Part shown: piece after piece, positions 34,067-43,340 of the stretch
Layout: every line of letters starts with the position of its first letter
Position numbering within the stretch: position 1 is the first letter of the stretch
NCBI RefSeq assembly: GCF_026420845.1
Contig: NZ_JAOWCB010000016.1
Span: 62,001-126,000, forward strand
Origin: Streptomyces sp. PR69
GTDB taxonomy: Bacteria > Actinomycetota > Actinomycetes > Streptomycetales > Streptomycetaceae
Reading direction: 5' to 3'
Length of the DNA stretch: 64,000 nt
Notes under the pieces: model-generated
Databases searched by the model: none
What the model saw: only the letters and a program-made list of their open reading frames with translations
What the model was told of the DNA's origin: nothing
Made by a program: the position numbers and the translations under genes

Positions 34067-35140
34067 TCACTGCGCGGCGGCGAGCTTCGCCGCGGCGTCC
34101 GCGTCGACGCAAGCCTGGATGACCGCATCCAGATCGCCGTCGAGCACCTGGTCAAGGTTGTACGCCTTGAAGCCGACCCGGTGGTCCGAGATCCGGTTCT
34201 CCGGGAAGTTGTACGTACGGATCTTCTCGGAGCGGTCCACGGTGCGCACCTGGCTGCGGCGGGCGTCGGCGGCCTCCTTCTCGGCCTCCTCCTGCGCCAT
34301 GGCGAGCAGCCTGGAGCGCAGGATACGCAGCGCCTGCTCCTTGTTCTGGAGCTGGCTCTTCTCGTTCTGGCACGAGGCTACGACGCCGGTCGGCAGATGG
34401 GTGATGCGCACCGCCGAGTCGGTGGTGTTGACCGACTGGCCGCCGGGCCCGGAGGAGCGGTAGACGTCGATCCGCAGATCGTTGGCGTTGATCTCGACGT
34501 CGACCTCCTCGGCTTCCGGGGTGACCAGCACACCGGCCGCGGAGGTGTGGATACGGCCCTGGGACTCGGTGGCGGGCACCCGCTGGACGCGGTGCACCCC
34601 GCCCTCGTACTTCAGCCGTGCCCAGACGCCCTGGCCCGGCTCGGCGGCCGCGCCGCGGCTCTTCACCGCGACCTGGACGTCCTTGTAGCCGCCCAGCTCG
34701 GACTCGGTGGCGTCGATGATCTCGGTCTTCCAGCCGGCGCGCTCCGCGTAGCGCAGATACATCCGCAGCAGATCGCCGGCGAACAGCGCGGACTCGTCGC
34801 CGCCCGCGCCCGCCTTGACCTCAAGGATGACGTCCTTGTCGTCGCTGGGGTCGCGGGGCACCAGCAGCAGCCGCAGCTTCTCGGTCAGCTCCTCGCGGCG
34901 CGCTTCTAGCTCCTTGACCTCGTCGGCGAAGTCCGGGTCTTCGGCGGCCAGTTCACGCGCCGTGCCGATGTCGTCCCCGGTCTGCTTCCAGGAGCGGTAC
35001 GCGGCCACGATCGGGGTCAGCTCGGCGTAGCGCTTGTTCAGCTTGCGCGCATTGGCCTGGTCGGCGTGGACCGAAGGGTCGGCGAGCTTCTTCTCGAGGT
35101 CGGCGTGTTCGCCGACCAGTTCCTCGACCGCCTCGAACAT
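34067..35140 (-). CDS. prfA: Peptide chain release factor 1
   Basis: The 357-residue protein has the anticodon-like PAT motif (RVPATESQGR), which reads UAG/UAA, and the catalytic GGQ in SSGPGGQSVNTTDS. The N-terminal helical domain and the C-terminal tail are complete and of usual length. It lies next to rpmE upstream and prmC downstream. Its GGQ Gln is the PrmC substrate. Confidence 0.97.
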   Translation of the reverse strand: MFEAVEELVGEHADLEKKLADPSVHADQANARKLNKRYAELTPIVAAYRSWKQTGDDIGTARELAAEDPDFADEVKELEARREELTEKLRLLLVPRDPSDDKDVILEVKAGAGGDESALFAGDLLRMYLRYAERAGWKTEIIDATESELGGYKDVQVAVKSRGAAAEPGQGVWARLKYEGGVHRVQRVPATESQGRIHTSAAGVLVTPEAEEVDVEINANDLRIDVYRSSGPGGQSVNTTDSAVRITHLPTGVVASCQNEKSQLQNKEQALRILRSRLLAMAQEEAEKEAADARRSQVRTVDRSEKIRTYNFPENRISDHRVGFKAYNLDQVLDGDLDAVIQACVDADAAAKLAAAQ

Positions 35141-35255
35141 CGGGGGCTCCTGATGGGGATGACGCGACTAGATGACGCGAAAGGGGCTGTAGGACGCCAA
35201 ACGCCGGTCCCGGCCGCCCCGCGTAGGGGCAGCCGAAGACCGGCGCAGTGGCTCG

Positions 35256-35480
35256 CTACTTCTTGGCGGAGCCGGCGGCCTTGCCGAAGCGGGCCTCGAA
35301 GCGGGCCACACGGCCACCGGTGTCGAGGATCTTCTGCTTGCCCGTGTAGAACGGGTGGCACTCGGAGCAGACCTCGGCGCGGATGGAACCGCCTTCGATC
35401 GTGCTGCGGGTGGTGAACGCCGCGCCGCAGGTGCAGCTGACCTGGGTCTCGACGTACTCGGGGTGGATGTCGCGCTTCAA
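35256..35480 (-). CDS. rpmE: 50S ribosomal protein L31, zinc-binding form
   Basis: The 74-residue protein starts at a TTG (35480) with AGGAGA directly upstream, matching the L31 start (M/L)KRDIHPEYVE. The longer frame has no ribosome site. Four Cys (CTC and CSEC) form the zinc site of the C+ type. It begins a gene pair with prfA, 115 bases apart. Confidence 0.93.
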   Translation of the reverse strand: MKRDIHPEYVETQVSCTCGAAFTTRSTIEGGSIRAEVCSECHPFYTGKQKILDTGGRVARFEARFGKAAGSAKK

Positions 35481-35685
35481 GGTGTCTCCTAGATTCGGGA
35501 GGGCGCCGGGTCGCACGCGCGGGATGCGGGTGCGTGAACCGGAGCCGACGTACCAGTCTGCCAGTACTGGCCGCATCTGACCAAAACCGGGGGCGGCCCC
35601 CGTCTATTCCGGCCCGCGCGGGCCGGGGTTTCCGGCTCCGCCGTGCGATCGCCCGGTTACCCGGAGGTCACCGGTTAACCGGAGG

Positions 35686-36780
35686 TCATTGGACGACGTC
35701 CGCGGCCTGCCCGGTCGCGGCGTCCTTCGTGACGGAGGCGGGGATCGGCTTGTCCTGCTTGAGGGCCGTCCAGACCTGCTGGGAGGCGGTGAGCAGCGGC
35801 ACCACGCGGTTGGGGTCGACGGTGTCGTACTGCACCGGCAGCGTGATCATCTGGATGTCGTCCGCGCCGAGGCCGGCCAGGGACCTGGCGAAGCCGGTCA
35901 GCGCGTCGACCGAGTCGAGTTCCGAGTCGGGCGTGATGGCCTTGGTGGCGGTGTCGGCGAGGTCGAAGAGCTTCTTCGGGCTGGTGAAGACGCCGACGGA
36001 CTTCACCTGGTCGACGAGGGCTTTGATGAACGCCTGCTGGAGCTGTATTCGTCCCAGGTCGCTGCCGTCGCCGACGCTCTTGCGGGTGCGTACGAGACCG
36101 AGGGACTGCTCCCCGTCGAGGGTGTGGGCGCCCGGCTGGAGGTCGAGATGGCTCTTGCCGTCCTTGATCGGCCGGGTGGTGGTGACCTCCACCCCGCCGA
36201 GTTCGTCGATGAGCTTCTTGAAGCCGGTGAAGTCGACCTCGATGAAGTGGTCCATGCGGATGCCGGACATGGTCTCCACGGTCTTCACGGCGCAGGCCGG
36301 GCCGCCGACCTCGTACGCCGTGTTGAACATGGCGCGCGGCTGGGCGGGGACGCTTGTGCCCTTGGCGTCGGTGCACATGGGCCTGGTGACCAGGGTGTCG
36401 CGGGGAATGGAGACGACGGATGCCTTCTTATGGCCCTCGTAGACATGGACGATCATCGCGGTGTCGGAGCGTGCGCCGCCCTCGTCCGCGCCATATGCGG
36501 AGTTGGCGCCGGAGCGTGAGTCGGAGCCCAGGACGAGGATGTCCATGGAGCCGTTGTCGACGTCGTCGGGGCGGTCGCCGCCGAGGGCGGCGTTGATGTC
36601 GACGCCGTGGATGTTGTCATTGAGGGTGAAGTAGACATAGCCGAGGCCGGAGCCGCCGATCAGGGCGATTCCGGCCGCGGACCAGGCGAGGAGCGTCAGC
36701 GCCCGGCGGCCTTTGCCGGGCGGCTTGCGGCGTTTGCCGCGGCTGCGTATTCGACTTCCGCTGCTGGTCTGGTCGGCCAT
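35686..36780 (-). CDS. LytR-CpsA-Psr (LCP) family glycopolymer ligase
   Basis: The protein has 364 residues. The ATG at 36780 follows GAGGAG. A basic N-terminus (GKRRKPPGKGRR) precedes a membrane anchor (about 30-52). The extracytoplasmic LCP domain has DILVLGSDSR, the conserved Arg/Asp set, and VVSIPRDTLVT. These enzymes attach undecaprenyl-linked glycopolymers such as teichoic acids to peptidoglycan, fitting the WecA-like gene nearby. A hairpin lies between it and rho. Confidence 0.9.
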   Translation of the reverse strand: MADQTSSGSRIRSRGKRRKPPGKGRRALTLLAWSAAGIALIGGSGLGYVYFTLNDNIHGVDINAALGGDRPDDVDNGSMDILVLGSDSRSGANSAYGADEGGARSDTAMIVHVYEGHKKASVVSIPRDTLVTRPMCTDAKGTSVPAQPRAMFNTAYEVGGPACAVKTVETMSGIRMDHFIEVDFTGFKKLIDELGGVEVTTTRPIKDGKSHLDLQPGAHTLDGEQSLGLVRTRKSVGDGSDLGRIQLQQAFIKALVDQVKSVGVFTSPKKLFDLADTATKAITPDSELDSVDALTGFARSLAGLGADDIQMITLPVQYDTVDPNRVVPLLTASQQVWTALKQDKPIPASVTKDAATGQAADVVQ

Positions 36781-36934
36781 GGTCTCCTCGGTTCGTCTCG
36801 CTGACTCGTCTGCTGGCGCGGCTTGCGTCCCTTTCGTCCCCCCGCCGTAGTCAGACGGGGCAGCGGGGCGAAGGGTTGCACGGCGCAGGTGAGAACTCAC
36901 TGAGAAACAAGCCGGGGAAGACAGGGAGGCCGGG

Positions 36935-36978
36935 AAACGCCTCGCGCCCACCGCGTACGCGGTGGGCGCGAGGCGTTT
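36935..36978. terminator. Perfect 44-bp palindrome after rho
   Basis: Arms of 22 bases (36935-36956, 36957-36978) with no mismatch and no unpaired loop bases. The ends are AAA and TTT. It lies 22 bases past the rho stop. As RNA it would form a very stable hairpin; it may also be a protein-binding site. Confidence 0.8.
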
Positions 36979-37000
36979 GCGCTTCGACGAACGGCTGCCG

Positions 37001-39133
37001 TCAGTCGTTGCCGTTTCCGGCGGACGGCGTCGTCTTCTGGATCTGCAGCAGGAACTCCGCGTTGGACTTCGTCTGCTTCATCTTGTCGAGCAGCAGCTCG
37101 ATCGCCTGCTGCTGGTCGAGCGCGTGCAGCACCCGGCGCAGCTTCCAGACGATGCCGAGCTCCTCGCCGCCGAGCAGGATCTCCTCCTTGCGGGTGCCGG
37201 ACGCGTCCACGTCCACCGCCGGGAAGATGCGCTTGTCGGCGAGCTTCCGGTCGAGCTTGAGCTCCATGTTGCCGGTGCCCTTGAACTCCTCGAAGATCAC
37301 CTCGTCCATGCGCGAGCCGGTGTCGACCAGCGCGGTGGCGAGGATCGTCAGCGAGCCGCCGTCCTCGATGTTGCGCGCGGCGCCGAAGAAGCGCTTGGGC
37401 GGGTAGAGCGCGGTCGAGTCGACACCGCCGGACAGGATGCGCCCGGAGGCGGGGGCCGCCAGGTTGTACGCACGGCCCAGGCGGGTGATCGAGTCCAGCA
37501 GGACGACCACGTCGTGACCCAGCTCCACCAGGCGCTTGGCGCGCTCGATGGCCAGCTCGGCGACGGTGGTGTGGTCTTCGGCCGGGCGGTCGAAGGTCGA
37601 GGAGATGACCTCGCCCTTGACCGACCGCTGCATGTCGGTGACCTCTTCCGGACGCTCGTCGACGAGGACGACCATCAGATGGCACTCGGGGTTGTTGTGG
37701 GTGATCGCATTGGCGACCGACTGCATGATCATGGTCTTGCCGGTCTTCGGCGGGGCCACGATCAGACCGCGCTGGCCCTTGCCGATCGGCGACACCAGGT
37801 CGATGATCCGCGTGGTCAGCACGCCGGGGTCGGTCTCCAGGCGGAGCCGGTCCTGCGGGTAGAGCGGGGTCAGCTTGTTGAACTCCGGGCGGCCGCGGCC
37901 CGATTCGGGCGCCATGCCGTTGACGGAGTCCAGGCGGACGAGCGCGTTGAACTTCTCGCGGCGCTCGCCTTCCTTGGGCTGGCGGACCGCTCCGGTGACA
38001 TGGTCGCCCTTGCGCAGGCCGTTCTTGCGGACCTGGGCGAGGGAGACGTAGACGTCGTTCGGCCCGGGCAGATAGCCGGAGGTCCGGATGAAGGCGTAGT
38101 TGTCGAGGATGTCCAGGATGCCCGCGACGGGGATCAGGACGTCGTCCTCGGACAGCTGCGGCTCACCGGCGAAGTCGTCGCGGCCGCGACGGCCACGGCG
38201 GTCGCGGTAGCGCCCGCGGCGGCCGCGGCGGCCGCCCTGGCCGTCCTCGTCGAAGTCGTCCTGCTGACGGCCCTGGCGGCCTTCGCCCTGCTGCTGGCGG
38301 CCCTGGCCGCCGCCCTGCTGGCCGCCGCCCTGCTGGTCGTCGCCCTTGCCGCGGCGGCCCCGGCGGTCGCGCTGGCCGCGCTCGCCACGGCCCTGGCGGC
38401 CGTCGCCGCCTTCCTGGCCGCCGCCGGCGGTGTCGGCCTGCGTGTCCGGCCTGGTCTCCGTCTGGGTGGCGGCCTTCGCCTCGGTCCTGGTCTCGGTGCG
38501 GACGTCCGTCCTGACGTCGACGGCGGTGTCCACGCCGCCTTCGGCGCGCGGCTCGCCCTTGGCCTCCGGGCTGCCCGCCTGTGCGGTGGCCCGGCGACGG
38601 CGGCGCTCGCCGGCCGGCTGGTCGTCGCTGGCCGGCTGACCGGGGATCTCGATCTGCTGCTGTGCGACGGCCTTCTCGGCCCGCTCGGAGGCCGCGGCGG
38701 CGGGCTCGGGCGTCTCGGCCTTCCCGGCCTTGCCGGCCTTCTCGGGCTTCTCTGCCTTCTCCGGCTTCTCGGCCTTCTCCGGGGCGGCGGCCTTCTCGGC
38801 GGCCTCGCCGGTGCGCGCCTTGGACGTGGCGCGCCGCTTCGGCTTGGCCGGGGCCTCGCCCGTGCCTGCCTCGGCGGTCTTCGGCGCGGCGGCTCCTCCG
38901 GCTGCCTGCGCCTCCTTGATGACCTCGATCAGCTGGCTCTTGCGCATCCGCGCCGTGCCCCTGATGCCGAGGCCGGACGCGACCTGCTGCAGCTCGGCCA
39001 GGACCATGCCCTCGAGGCCGGTGCCGGAGCGGCGGCGCCGTGAGGTGGTGCCGGAGGCAGCACCTGCGGCGGGCGCGGAGTTGTCGACATTGTTGTCGGC
39101 GCTCACGCCCATCAGATCGGTGGTGTCGCTCAC
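37001..39133 (-). CDS. rho: Transcription termination factor Rho with long disordered insert
   Basis: The 710-residue protein has a Rho N-terminal helical domain, then about 230 residues that are Ala/Glu/Lys-rich followed by Gly/Arg/Gln/Asp-rich sequence (RGG-like), typical of high-GC actinobacteria. An RNA-binding cold-shock-like domain follows. The ATPase domain has the P-loop APPKTGKT near residues 460-467, Walker B VVLLDSITR and the Q-/R-loop regions. It is the hexameric helicase for factor-dependent termination. GTG start at 39133 with a GGAAGGA site. The 394-bp leader may hold autoregulatory sites. Confidence 0.96.
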   Translation of the reverse strand: MSDTTDLMGVSADNNVDNSAPAAGAASGTTSRRRRSGTGLEGMVLAELQQVASGLGIRGTARMRKSQLIEVIKEAQAAGGAAAPKTAEAGTGEAPAKPKRRATSKARTGEAAEKAAAPEKAEKPEKAEKPEKAGKAGKAETPEPAAAASERAEKAVAQQQIEIPGQPASDDQPAGERRRRRATAQAGSPEAKGEPRAEGGVDTAVDVRTDVRTETRTEAKAATQTETRPDTQADTAGGGQEGGDGRQGRGERGQRDRRGRRGKGDDQQGGGQQGGGQGRQQQGEGRQGRQQDDFDEDGQGGRRGRRGRYRDRRGRRGRDDFAGEPQLSEDDVLIPVAGILDILDNYAFIRTSGYLPGPNDVYVSLAQVRKNGLRKGDHVTGAVRQPKEGERREKFNALVRLDSVNGMAPESGRGRPEFNKLTPLYPQDRLRLETDPGVLTTRIIDLVSPIGKGQRGLIVAPPKTGKTMIMQSVANAITHNNPECHLMVVLVDERPEEVTDMQRSVKGEVISSTFDRPAEDHTTVAELAIERAKRLVELGHDVVVLLDSITRLGRAYNLAAPASGRILSGGVDSTALYPPKRFFGAARNIEDGGSLTILATALVDTGSRMDEVIFEEFKGTGNMELKLDRKLADKRIFPAVDVDASGTRKEEILLGGEELGIVWKLRRVLHALDQQQAIELLLDKMKQTKSNAEFLLQIQKTTPSAGNGND

Positions 39134-39527
39134 GAAGGGTCCTTCCCTGGAGCGGACGTCGGCCTTCTGGCTCGGCGACCGGTTGTGCTGTCCGACCGCG
39201 GTCCTTGGTGGTGCAGACCGTGTCGGGGCGGTGGTCCCGCCGGGGATTTCGGCGGAAGAGATATACGTGCAAGGTCCGGCCCGAGGTCCCGCTGCGCTGC
39301 CCTGCGGCGGGAAGCGAGGGGTGTCGTGCCGGTTCCGGAGCGTGCTCGAAACTGCTCAGGCAGGCTGCTCAGGCAGTTGGGGAGGCTCCCGGAAGAAGGG
39401 TGGTCCCGAGAGGGGACGCACAGCACCGTGTCGCGATGACGACGGTTGCAGACTTGAGGTTAACACTACCGGCTCCAACAAACATTCCCCCTCTCCATCA
39501 CCGGCAATCACGTGTCACTGCGTGGCC
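39134..39527. other. Leader/spacer between thrB and rho
   Basis: No gene is convincing here. An AT-richer block at 39460-39500 could hold the rho promoter. The rest is C-rich on the minus strand, which could serve as a rut-like site for autoregulation by Rho, as known in E. coli; this is only an inference. Confidence 0.5.
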
Positions 39528-40445
39528 CTATGGGGCAAGCGGCAGAACACTCGCTCCCGCGGCGTCGAAGGTGAGCCGGTTGGCCGCCCATCCCTCGCCC
39601 GCCAGCCGTGCGACCTTGTCGGCCACACCGTCCTCGGCCAGCGCGAGCACCGTGGGGCCCGCGCCGGAGATGACCGCGGGCACCCCGTCGGCGCGCAGTC
39701 TGCCCACCAGGGCGGCGCTCTCGGGCATGGCCGGGGCGCGGTACTCCTGGTGGAGCCGGTCCTCTGTGGCGGGCAGCAGCAGCTCGGGGCGTCTGGTCAG
39801 CGCCTCGACGAGCAGGGCCGCCCGGCCCGCGTTGGCCGCGGCGTCCACATGCGGGACGGTGCGCGGCAGCAGTCCGCGGGCGGTCTCGGTGAGGAGGGGC
39901 TTGCTGGGCACGAAAACCACCGGAACGACGGAATCCGCGGGATCCATCCTGATGGCCCGCGCGGCGCCGGCGTCCGTCCAGGCGAGCGTGAAGCCGCCGA
40001 GCAGACAGGCGGCCACATTGTCGGGGTGTCCCTCGATCTCGGTGGCCAGCTCCAGCAGCGCGGCGTCGTCGAGCCGTGCCTCGCCCCCTATCGTCACCGC
40101 GCGGGCGGCGACGATTCCGGCGCAGATGGCCGCGGACGACGAGCCGAGACCGCGTCCGTGCGGGATGCGGTTGGCGCAGACGACCTCCAGGCCGCGCGGC
40201 TGCCCGCCGAGCAGGTCGAACGCGGTGCGCAGGGAGCGTACGAGCAGATGGTTCTCATCGCGGGGCAGCGTCCCGGCGCCCTCGCCCGCGATGTCGATGT
40301 GGAGGCCGGAGTCGGCGACCCGGACGACCACGTCGTCGTACAGCCCCAGCGACAGGCCCAGGGCGTCGAAGCCCGGGCCGAGGTTGGCGCTGGTGGCGGG
40401 GACGCGCACCCGTACGGCGGCGGCGCGGAACGCTGGACCGGCCAT
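39528..40445 (-). CDS. thrB: Homoserine kinase
   Basis: The 305-residue GHMP kinase starts at the ATG at 40445. The GHMP motifs are visible: VPATSANLGPGFDALGLSL near the N-terminus and IPHGRGLGSSSAAICAG, the ATP-binding loop. The C-terminal VISGAGPTVLAL is also conserved. It phosphorylates L-homoserine for threonine synthesis. It follows thrC after 437 bases that include a 10-bp repeat array. Confidence 0.95.
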   Translation of the reverse strand: MAGPAFRAAAVRVRVPATSANLGPGFDALGLSLGLYDDVVVRVADSGLHIDIAGEGAGTLPRDENHLLVRSLRTAFDLLGGQPRGLEVVCANRIPHGRGLGSSSAAICAGIVAARAVTIGGEARLDDAALLELATEIEGHPDNVAACLLGGFTLAWTDAGAARAIRMDPADSVVPVVFVPSKPLLTETARGLLPRTVPHVDAAANAGRAALLVEALTRRPELLLPATEDRLHQEYRAPAMPESAALVGRLRADGVPAVISGAGPTVLALAEDGVADKVARLAGEGWAANRLTFDAAGASVLPLAP

Positions 40446-40882
40446 CGCTCGACGTCTCTCCTTGGTTCGGCTCTGAGTGGTTCTGGGAGTGATTCTGAGT
40501 AATTCTGGGTAATTCTGCGTGCTGCTGCGTACTTCTACGGTCTTCTGATGACTTCTGCGTGACGGCGACTGCGAGAGGGAGGGAGTGCCAACACCCGCGG
40601 CCCGTCGTGACGGCAGGGCCTGCGACGGACGAGGCCCGGACGACGACAACGGCGGCAACGACGGCATCGCCGCGGCATATGCGGCGGGGTGGCCTCGCTA
40701 CAGCCTATCGAAGGAAGGTTCTGCGGCGACATAGGGCGCACAGGAGGCGCACGATGCGTGTCGCGAGCCTGCTGTGCCCCTACGTACGCCGTTGTCCGGG
40801 TTGCCAGTCTTCGAGGGACCGGTTCCAGGTCATTTCCAGTCCCTTTCGAGCCAAAAACAGCTCCCGGAAACTCTCCGACCGA
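40446..40882. other. Spacer between thrC and thrB
   Basis: This 437-bp stretch holds no credible gene. Nearest thrB is a 10-bp periodic repeat array (40491-40560), then G/C-rich low-complexity sequence, then an AT-richer part at 40820-40870 after the thrC stop. A promoter for thrB may lie here. Confidence 0.5.
40491..40560. repeat. Tandem 10-bp repeat array upstream of thrB
   Basis: Seven units in exact 10-bp register (GATTCTGAGT, AATTCTGGGT, AATTCTGCGT, GCTGCTGCGT, ACTTCTACGG, TCTTCTGATG, ACTTCTGCGT) read on the plus strand. Two looser units precede them from 40471. The array lies 46 bases upstream of the thrB start codon on the minus strand. Confidence 0.85.
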
Positions 40883-41944
40883 TCAGATCAGGCCGAGGTG
40901 TTGCGCGGCCGTGGCGGCGTCCACCGGAACCGTGACAGGCTGCGGCGCACCCGCGACCGCCCAGTCCGGGTCCTTGAGGCCGTTCCCGGTCACGGTGCAG
41001 ACGATGCGCTGCCCCGGGTCCACCTTGCCCTGCTCGGCGGCCTTGAGCAGACCGGCGACCGAGGCGGCGGAGGCGGGCTCCACGAAGACGCCCTCCTGTG
41101 CGGCCAACAGCCGGTAGGCCCGCAGGATCTCGCGGTCCGTCACCTCGTCGATGAAGCCGCCCGACTCGTCCCGGGCCGCGAGCGCGTACTCCCAGGAGGC
41201 CGGATTGCCGATGCGGATGGCGGTGGCGATGGTCGACGGGTCCTTGACCACCTCGCCGCGCACGAGGGGCGCGGAGCCGGCGGCCTGGAAGCCCCACATC
41301 CGGGGGGCGTGGGTCGCGGACTTGTCGGCCGCGTACTCCGTGTAGCCCTTCCAGTACGCGGTGATGTTGCCGGCGTTGCCGACGGGCAGCACATGGATGT
41401 CGGGAGCGTCGCCGAGCGCGTCGACGATTTCAAACGCCGCGGTCTTCTGCCCCTCGATACGGACCGGATTGACCGAATTGACCAGCGCGACCGGGTAGTT
41501 GTCGGACAATCCACGGGCGAGATCGAGACAGTCGTCGAAGTTTCCGTCGACCTGGAGGATGCGGGCGCCGTGCACGAGCGCCTGCCCCATCTTGCCGAGC
41601 GCGATCTTGCCCTGCGGGACGAGGACGGCGCAGACCATGCCCGCCCGCACGGCGTACGCGGCGGCGGAGGCGGACGTATTGCCGGTGGAGGCGCAGATGA
41701 CCGCCTTCGCACCCTCCTCCTTCGCGCGGGTGATCGCCATCGTCATGCCGCGGTCCTTGAAAGACCCGGTGGGGTTGGCGCCCTCGACCTTGAGGTGCAC
41801 CTCGCAGCCCGTGCGCTCGGAGATGACCTGCGCCGGCACGAGCGGTGTGCCACCCTCACGGAGCGTGACGACCGGCGTGGTGTCCGTGACCGGGAGCCGG
41901 TCCCGGTACTCCTCGATGATGCCGCGCCACTGGTGGGTGCTCAT
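40883..41944 (-). CDS. thrC: Threonine synthase
   Basis: The 353-residue PLP enzyme begins at the ATG at 41944 with AAGGAG upstream. Lys in NPTGSFKDRGMTMA binds PLP, and CASTGNTSASAAAYA forms the phosphate cup. It converts O-phosphohomoserine to threonine. It is the shorter type found in actinobacteria. It lies six bases after hom, so the two are co-transcribed. Confidence 0.96.
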   Translation of the reverse strand: MSTHQWRGIIEEYRDRLPVTDTTPVVTLREGGTPLVPAQVISERTGCEVHLKVEGANPTGSFKDRGMTMAITRAKEEGAKAVICASTGNTSASAAAYAVRAGMVCAVLVPQGKIALGKMGQALVHGARILQVDGNFDDCLDLARGLSDNYPVALVNSVNPVRIEGQKTAAFEIVDALGDAPDIHVLPVGNAGNITAYWKGYTEYAADKSATHAPRMWGFQAAGSAPLVRGEVVKDPSTIATAIRIGNPASWEYALAARDESGGFIDEVTDREILRAYRLLAAQEGVFVEPASAASVAGLLKAAEQGKVDPGQRIVCTVTGNGLKDPDWAVAGAPQPVTVPVDAATAAQHLGLI

Positions 41945-41950
41945 GGGTGT

Positions 41951-43243
41951 TTACTCTCCTTCAACCCGCATGATGCTGGCGACACCGCGTACGGTGTCGA
42001 GCTTGCGCAGCGCCTCGACGGTCCCGGAGAGGGCGGCGTCGGGCGCGCGGTGGGTGACGACGACGAGAGACGCCTCGCCGTCCTTGCCCTGCTGCCGAAC
42101 AGTGTCGATGGACACTCCGTGCTCGGCGAAGACCGTGGCGACCTGCGCGAGCACGCCGGGCTTGTCGGCCACGTCCAGGCTGATGTGGTAGCGCGTGACG
42201 ACCTCGCCCATGGGGCTCACGGGCAGCTGGGTGTACGCGGACTCGCCGGGCCCGGTCGACTCGGCCAGCCGGTTGCGGCAGACGGCGACCAGGTCGCCCA
42301 GGACGGCCGAGGCGGTCGGCGCGCCGCCGGCCCCGGGGCCGTAGAACATCAGCTGTCCGGCCGCCTCCGCCTCGACGAAGACCGCGTTGTACGCCTCGCG
42401 CACGGAGGCGAGCGGGTGGCTGAGCGGGATCATCGCGGGGTGGACACGGGCGGTCACCGACCGTCCGTCGGCGGCCCGCTCGCAGATGGCGAGCAGCTTG
42501 ACGGTACAGCCCATGCGGCGGGCGGAGGCCATGTCGGCCGCGGTGACCTCGGTCAGCCCCTCGCGGTAGACGTCGTCGAGGCGTACGCGGGTGTGGAAGG
42601 CGATCCCGGCGAGGATGGCGGCCTTGGCGGCGGCGTCAAAGCCCTCGACGTCGGCGGTCGGGTCGGCCTCGGCGTACCCCAGGGCGGTGGCCTCGTCGAG
42701 CGCCTCCGAGTATCCGGCGCCGGAGGAGTCCATCCGGTCCAGGATGAAGTTGGTGGTGCCGTTGACGATGCCGAGGACCCGGTTGACCTTGTCTCCGGCC
42801 AGGGACTCGCGCAGCGGCCTGATCAGCGGGATGGCGCCGGCGACCGCGGCCTCGAAGTACAGGTCGCGGCCGTGCTGCTCGGCCGCGGCGTACAGCGTCG
42901 CGCCGTCCTCGGCGAGCAGGGCCTTGTTGGCGGAGACGACGGACGCGCCGTGCTCGAAGGCGGTGGTGACGAGCGTACGGGCCGGCTCGATGCCGCCGAT
43001 GACCTCCACGACGACGTCGAGGTCGCCGCGTTTGACCAGGGCGGTCGCATCGGTGGTGATCAGCGCCGGGTCGATGCCCTCCCGCACCTTGGAGGGGCGG
43101 CGCACGGCCACCCCGGCGAGCTCCACCGGGGCGCCGATGCGCGCGGCGAGGTCGTCGGCGTGCGTCGTCATGATGCGCGCCACCTCTGAGCCGACCACTC
43201 CACAGCCCAGCAGCGCCACCTTCAGCGGACGCGTACGCATCAT
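41951..43243 (-). CDS. hom: Homoserine dehydrogenase with ACT domain
   Basis: The 430-residue protein has an N-terminal Rossmann site (LKVALLGCGVVGSEVAR). The catalytic middle contains GIVNGTTNFIL and YAEADPTADVEGFDAAAK, and an ACT domain (about 350-430) gives threonine feedback control. It reduces aspartate semialdehyde to homoserine. It lies between lysA and thrC; the lysA-hom gap is 97 bases. Confidence 0.96.
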   Translation of the reverse strand: MMRTRPLKVALLGCGVVGSEVARIMTTHADDLAARIGAPVELAGVAVRRPSKVREGIDPALITTDATALVKRGDLDVVVEVIGGIEPARTLVTTAFEHGASVVSANKALLAEDGATLYAAAEQHGRDLYFEAAVAGAIPLIRPLRESLAGDKVNRVLGIVNGTTNFILDRMDSSGAGYSEALDEATALGYAEADPTADVEGFDAAAKAAILAGIAFHTRVRLDDVYREGLTEVTAADMASARRMGCTVKLLAICERAADGRSVTARVHPAMIPLSHPLASVREAYNAVFVEAEAAGQLMFYGPGAGGAPTASAVLGDLVAVCRNRLAESTGPGESAYTQLPVSPMGEVVTRYHISLDVADKPGVLAQVATVFAEHGVSIDTVRQQGKDGEASLVVVTHRAPDAALSGTVEALRKLDTVRGVASIMRVEGE

Positions 43244-43340
43244 CCGACCTCGTTTCTCACTTCAAGCATGAATGCGATCCAGTCTCACGCACTGGATGAG
43301 AGTTTCTATCCTCGGTCCAGATCGCGAGACATCTATTTCA

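Noticed and set aside
31712..34909. A 1065-codon plus-strand open frame
   Set aside because: It runs antisense to the phosphatase-like gene, tsaC, prmC and most of prfA, starts in the repeat array, and has no family-like sequence.
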